Below are positions 8,223-9,460 of a DNA stretch of 9,460 nt, in pieces. Each line of letters opens with the position of its first letter. The first letter of the stretch is position 1. The notes under the pieces are model-generated. The model ran no database searches and was not told the origin of the DNA. It saw only the letters and a program-made list of their open reading frames with translations. Position numbers and translations under genes: made by a program. This stretch comes from Hyphomicrobiales bacterium (GTDB lineage Bacteria > Pseudomonadota > Alphaproteobacteria > Rhizobiales > Beijerinckiaceae): positions 1-9,460 of the forward strand of contig PXAW01000485.1 in assembly GCA_003567055.1 (NCBI GenBank), read 5' to 3'.

Positions 8223-8801
8223 TTACCCTCGCGACCCGGATGCGCTCGCCAGAGCGAAGGCGCGGGCCTCGATATCCATGAACTGCCGCCCGATCTCCGC
8301 GACGGGGCGATAGAAGTCGGCACTGGGTGCGATCGCCAGATCATCGAAGAACTGTGCCGCCCAGGGGCCGATATGCTTGTCGAAGAAGCGCGCCTGGTTG
8401 CCGGCGATCTCGCCGCGCGCCAGCTGCGCCATCACTTCGAGAACGAAGGCGATGTGATCCTCGGGCTCGTAACGCCCGGGCACACGCTCGACGCCCATCA
8501 CCCGCAGATCCGCACGCAGCTCGGCGAGGGGGCGTTCGTTGAGGAAACCCGTGAGATAGAAGGAGCCGTAAGGCAGGAGCTCACCGCGCCCGACACCGAC
8601 GAAGAGCTCGAAATACTCGTTCGCGACATCCTCGGGCGATATCTGCGCGGCCTTGCGCGCGAGCGCACCGTAGGCCTGCCCGAAGGCGGTCTCGTCGCCG
8701 GCCATGGTCGCGATCTGTCCGAGTAATTCGCCGTCCGGCGCTGCGCCGAGCAGGCGGGCCAGAAATCCGTAATGCTGGGCGCGCAGTTGCTCCTCGCTCA
8801 T
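8223..8801 (-). CDS. TorD/DmsD-family molybdoenzyme chaperone
   Basis: The product has 192 residues, usual for cytoplasmic TorD-family chaperones, which bind the Tat signal or apo-form of a molybdoenzyme until cofactor is loaded. It is predicted to be all-helical. Family features visible are FELFVGVGRGELLPYGSFY (64-82), the EPEDH motif (112-116) leading into a helix HIAFVLEVMAQLA, and FFDKHIGPWAAQFF (139-152). The start at 8801 is supported by GGGGAGG seven bases upstream. The frame stays open back to an ATG at 8999, but those 66 residues lack a fitting ribosome binding site and look unlike the family. Lying first in the formate dehydrogenase gene set, it is almost certainly the dedicated chaperone for fdh3A and perhaps also for the 73-residue Tat peptide. 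Confidence 0.88.
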   Translation of the reverse strand: MSEEQLRAQHYGFLARLLGAAPDGELLGQIATMAGDETAFGQAYGALARKAAQISPEDVANEYFELFVGVGRGELLPYGSFYLTGFLNERPLAELRADLRVMGVERVPGRYEPEDHIAFVLEVMAQLARGEIAGNQARFFDKHIGPWAAQFFDDLAIAPSADFYRPVAEIGRQFMDIEARAFALASASGSRG

Positions 8802-9049
8802 GAGCGGGCCTCCCCAGGCGCGCCACGAACGCACAGATTGCTGCGATGCGGCATCAAATTCGTCACGTTGGCGTTCATCTTTTGCTTGTGTGCCGAACCC
8901 GATCAACGATCCGATCCGACTCCTCCATTTCGAAACGCTACCATGGAGTTTTTCTAAAGTGAATAGCGATATGCACTTCGCGGCGCAGCAAAGCTGCATG
9001 TTTCTGCCGCAGAGGAAGTAGTTTCAAAGCTTTGAAAATTCAAATAAAT
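8802..9049. promoter_or_regulatory. 248-base spacer upstream of the chaperone-formate dehydrogenase operon, probable promoter region
   Basis: This is the longest non-coding stretch in the window and the only roomy spacer ahead of the formate dehydrogenase genes. Its distal part (about 9021-9049) is strikingly AT-rich against the GC-rich surroundings. It also holds a short hairpin, GCAGC-AAA-GCTGC (8985-8997). I looked on the - strand for paired -35 and -10 boxes and found only weak candidates, such as TTGCTG followed 17 bases on by CGCTAT, so I do not name a promoter. A sigma-54 or activator-dependent promoter remains possible. Confidence 0.4.
9022..9037. promoter_or_regulatory. Perfect AT-rich 16-base palindrome, possible operator
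   Basis: TTTCAAAGCTTTGAAA is its own reverse complement and lies 13 bases beyond the stop of the DUF3306-like gene, about 220 bases before the chaperone start. Its AT-rich arms and lack of a GC-rich stem make it a poor terminator and a more plausible binding dyad for a dimeric regulator. Without comparative data this is tentative. Confidence 0.35.
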
Positions 9050-9460
9050 TTACGACGGAAGCGCACCGCCGTGGCGGCGGGGCCTGATCCGCGCCTCGGC
9101 TTCGGAGCGTGACACGGAGTCGCTGTCTGCGCGTGCCGCCTCAGCGGCAGCCGGCGCATCCGGATGCAATGATGCGCCCTTGCCTTGAAATTCCTGATTG
9201 CTGTCACCGCCTTGTGATTGCGCCTCGACAGGCTCCGCCGAAACATCGGTGCGATCGCCTGCGGGTTGTGTCGCAGCATCGCCCGGCTGGTCTGCGACGA
9301 CCTCGCCCGACACCTCCCGCGCCTGATCCGGCGATTCTGGAACCGTAGCCGTTTCATCGGAAACCGGTTTCGGAAGCAGTTTATCGAGCATTTTTGCCAC
9401 GCTTTCGCCCGCAATCTGCCCACCATGACCGGGCACGCCGCCGGGCACATTCCAGTCCCA
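9050..9460 (-). CDS. Probable DUF3306 protein, C-terminal part (5' partial)
   Basis: The frame enters from the right edge and ends at TAA 9052-9050, giving 136 visible residues; the GTG at 9448 is probably an internal valine since the frame is open to the edge. The first visible residues, WDWNVPGGVPGHG followed by an amphipathic SVAKMLDKLL stretch, resemble what I remember of the C-terminal end of DUF3306 proteins. Those proteins occur next to DUF3305, ferredoxin and TorD genes in proteobacterial formate dehydrogenase clusters. The remaining ~100 residues are low complexity, rich in Ala, Glu, Asp, Gln and Pro and clearly acidic until the basic end RIRPRRHGG. This is a disordered tail I do not associate with the family. 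The main domain lies outside the window, so the assignment is moderate. A different frame (9040-9450) is also open but gives a Cys/Arg-rich sequence typical of a shadow frame. Confidence 0.55.
   Translation of the reverse strand, partial: WDWNVPGGVPGHGGQIAGESVAKMLDKLLPKPVSDETATVPESPDQAREVSGEVVADQPGDAATQPAGDRTDVSAEPVEAQSQGGDSNQEFQGKGASLHPDAPAAAEAARADSDSVSRSEAEARIRPRRHGGALPS

Noticed and set aside
8802..8999. A 66-residue N-terminal extension of the TorD-family chaperone
   Set aside because: The frame happens to be open, but the ribosome binding site and family length both place the start at 8801, and the extension has no family character.
9040..9450. Alternative 136-codon - strand frame overlapping the DUF3306-like gene
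   Set aside because: It encodes a Cys/Arg/Met-rich sequence typical of an out-of-frame reading; the neighbouring frame carries the recognisable WDWNVPGG motif and balanced composition.

Overview
The window is high-GC, gene-dense bacterial DNA. Gene families and layout point to an alphaproteobacterium, most likely Hyphomicrobiales or a relative. The evidence is a Cys-type FDH3-like formate dehydrogenase with a short beta subunit, a TIGR02811-like 'formate dehydrogenase region TAT target' peptide, a DUF3306-like neighbour, and a MoeA fused to an N-terminal domain of a kind I recall from alphaproteobacterial molybdopterin proteins. No species can be named from the sequence alone.

Layout. From 2 to 1855 on the + strand lies the 3' part of a long gene: an uncharacterised N-terminal domain fused to a complete MoeA-type molybdopterin molybdotransferase. 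Everything else is on the - strand and, read in its own direction, runs from 9460 down to 1889: the 3' end of a probable DUF3306 gene (9460-9050), a 248-base spacer with a sharp AT-rich break, a TorD-family chaperone (8801-8223), a 73-residue Tat-signal peptide (8168-7947), the catalytic (7943-4986), iron-sulfur (4971-4375) and cytochrome b (4335-3319) subunits of a membrane-bound formate dehydrogenase, a 103-base spacer with a rho-independent terminator, an Mrp/ApbC iron-sulfur carrier (3215-2109) and a 51-residue single-helix membrane peptide (2044-1889). The last of these converges with the moeA fusion. No stretch over 300 bases lacks a gene.

How the parts fit. The formate dehydrogenase oxidises formate to CO2 at a molybdenum or tungsten bis-MGD centre, probably on the periplasmic side because the catalytic subunit has a Tat signal. 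Electrons would pass through the four 4Fe-4S clusters of the beta subunit to haem b in the gamma subunit and on to quinone. The other genes supply or assemble it: MoeA for the molybdenum cofactor, the TorD-family chaperone for cofactor loading and Tat proofreading, and possibly Mrp for iron-sulfur delivery. The TAT target peptide and the 51-residue peptide have no known function and are the main unknowns. I see no mobile element, tRNA, rRNA or CRISPR array.
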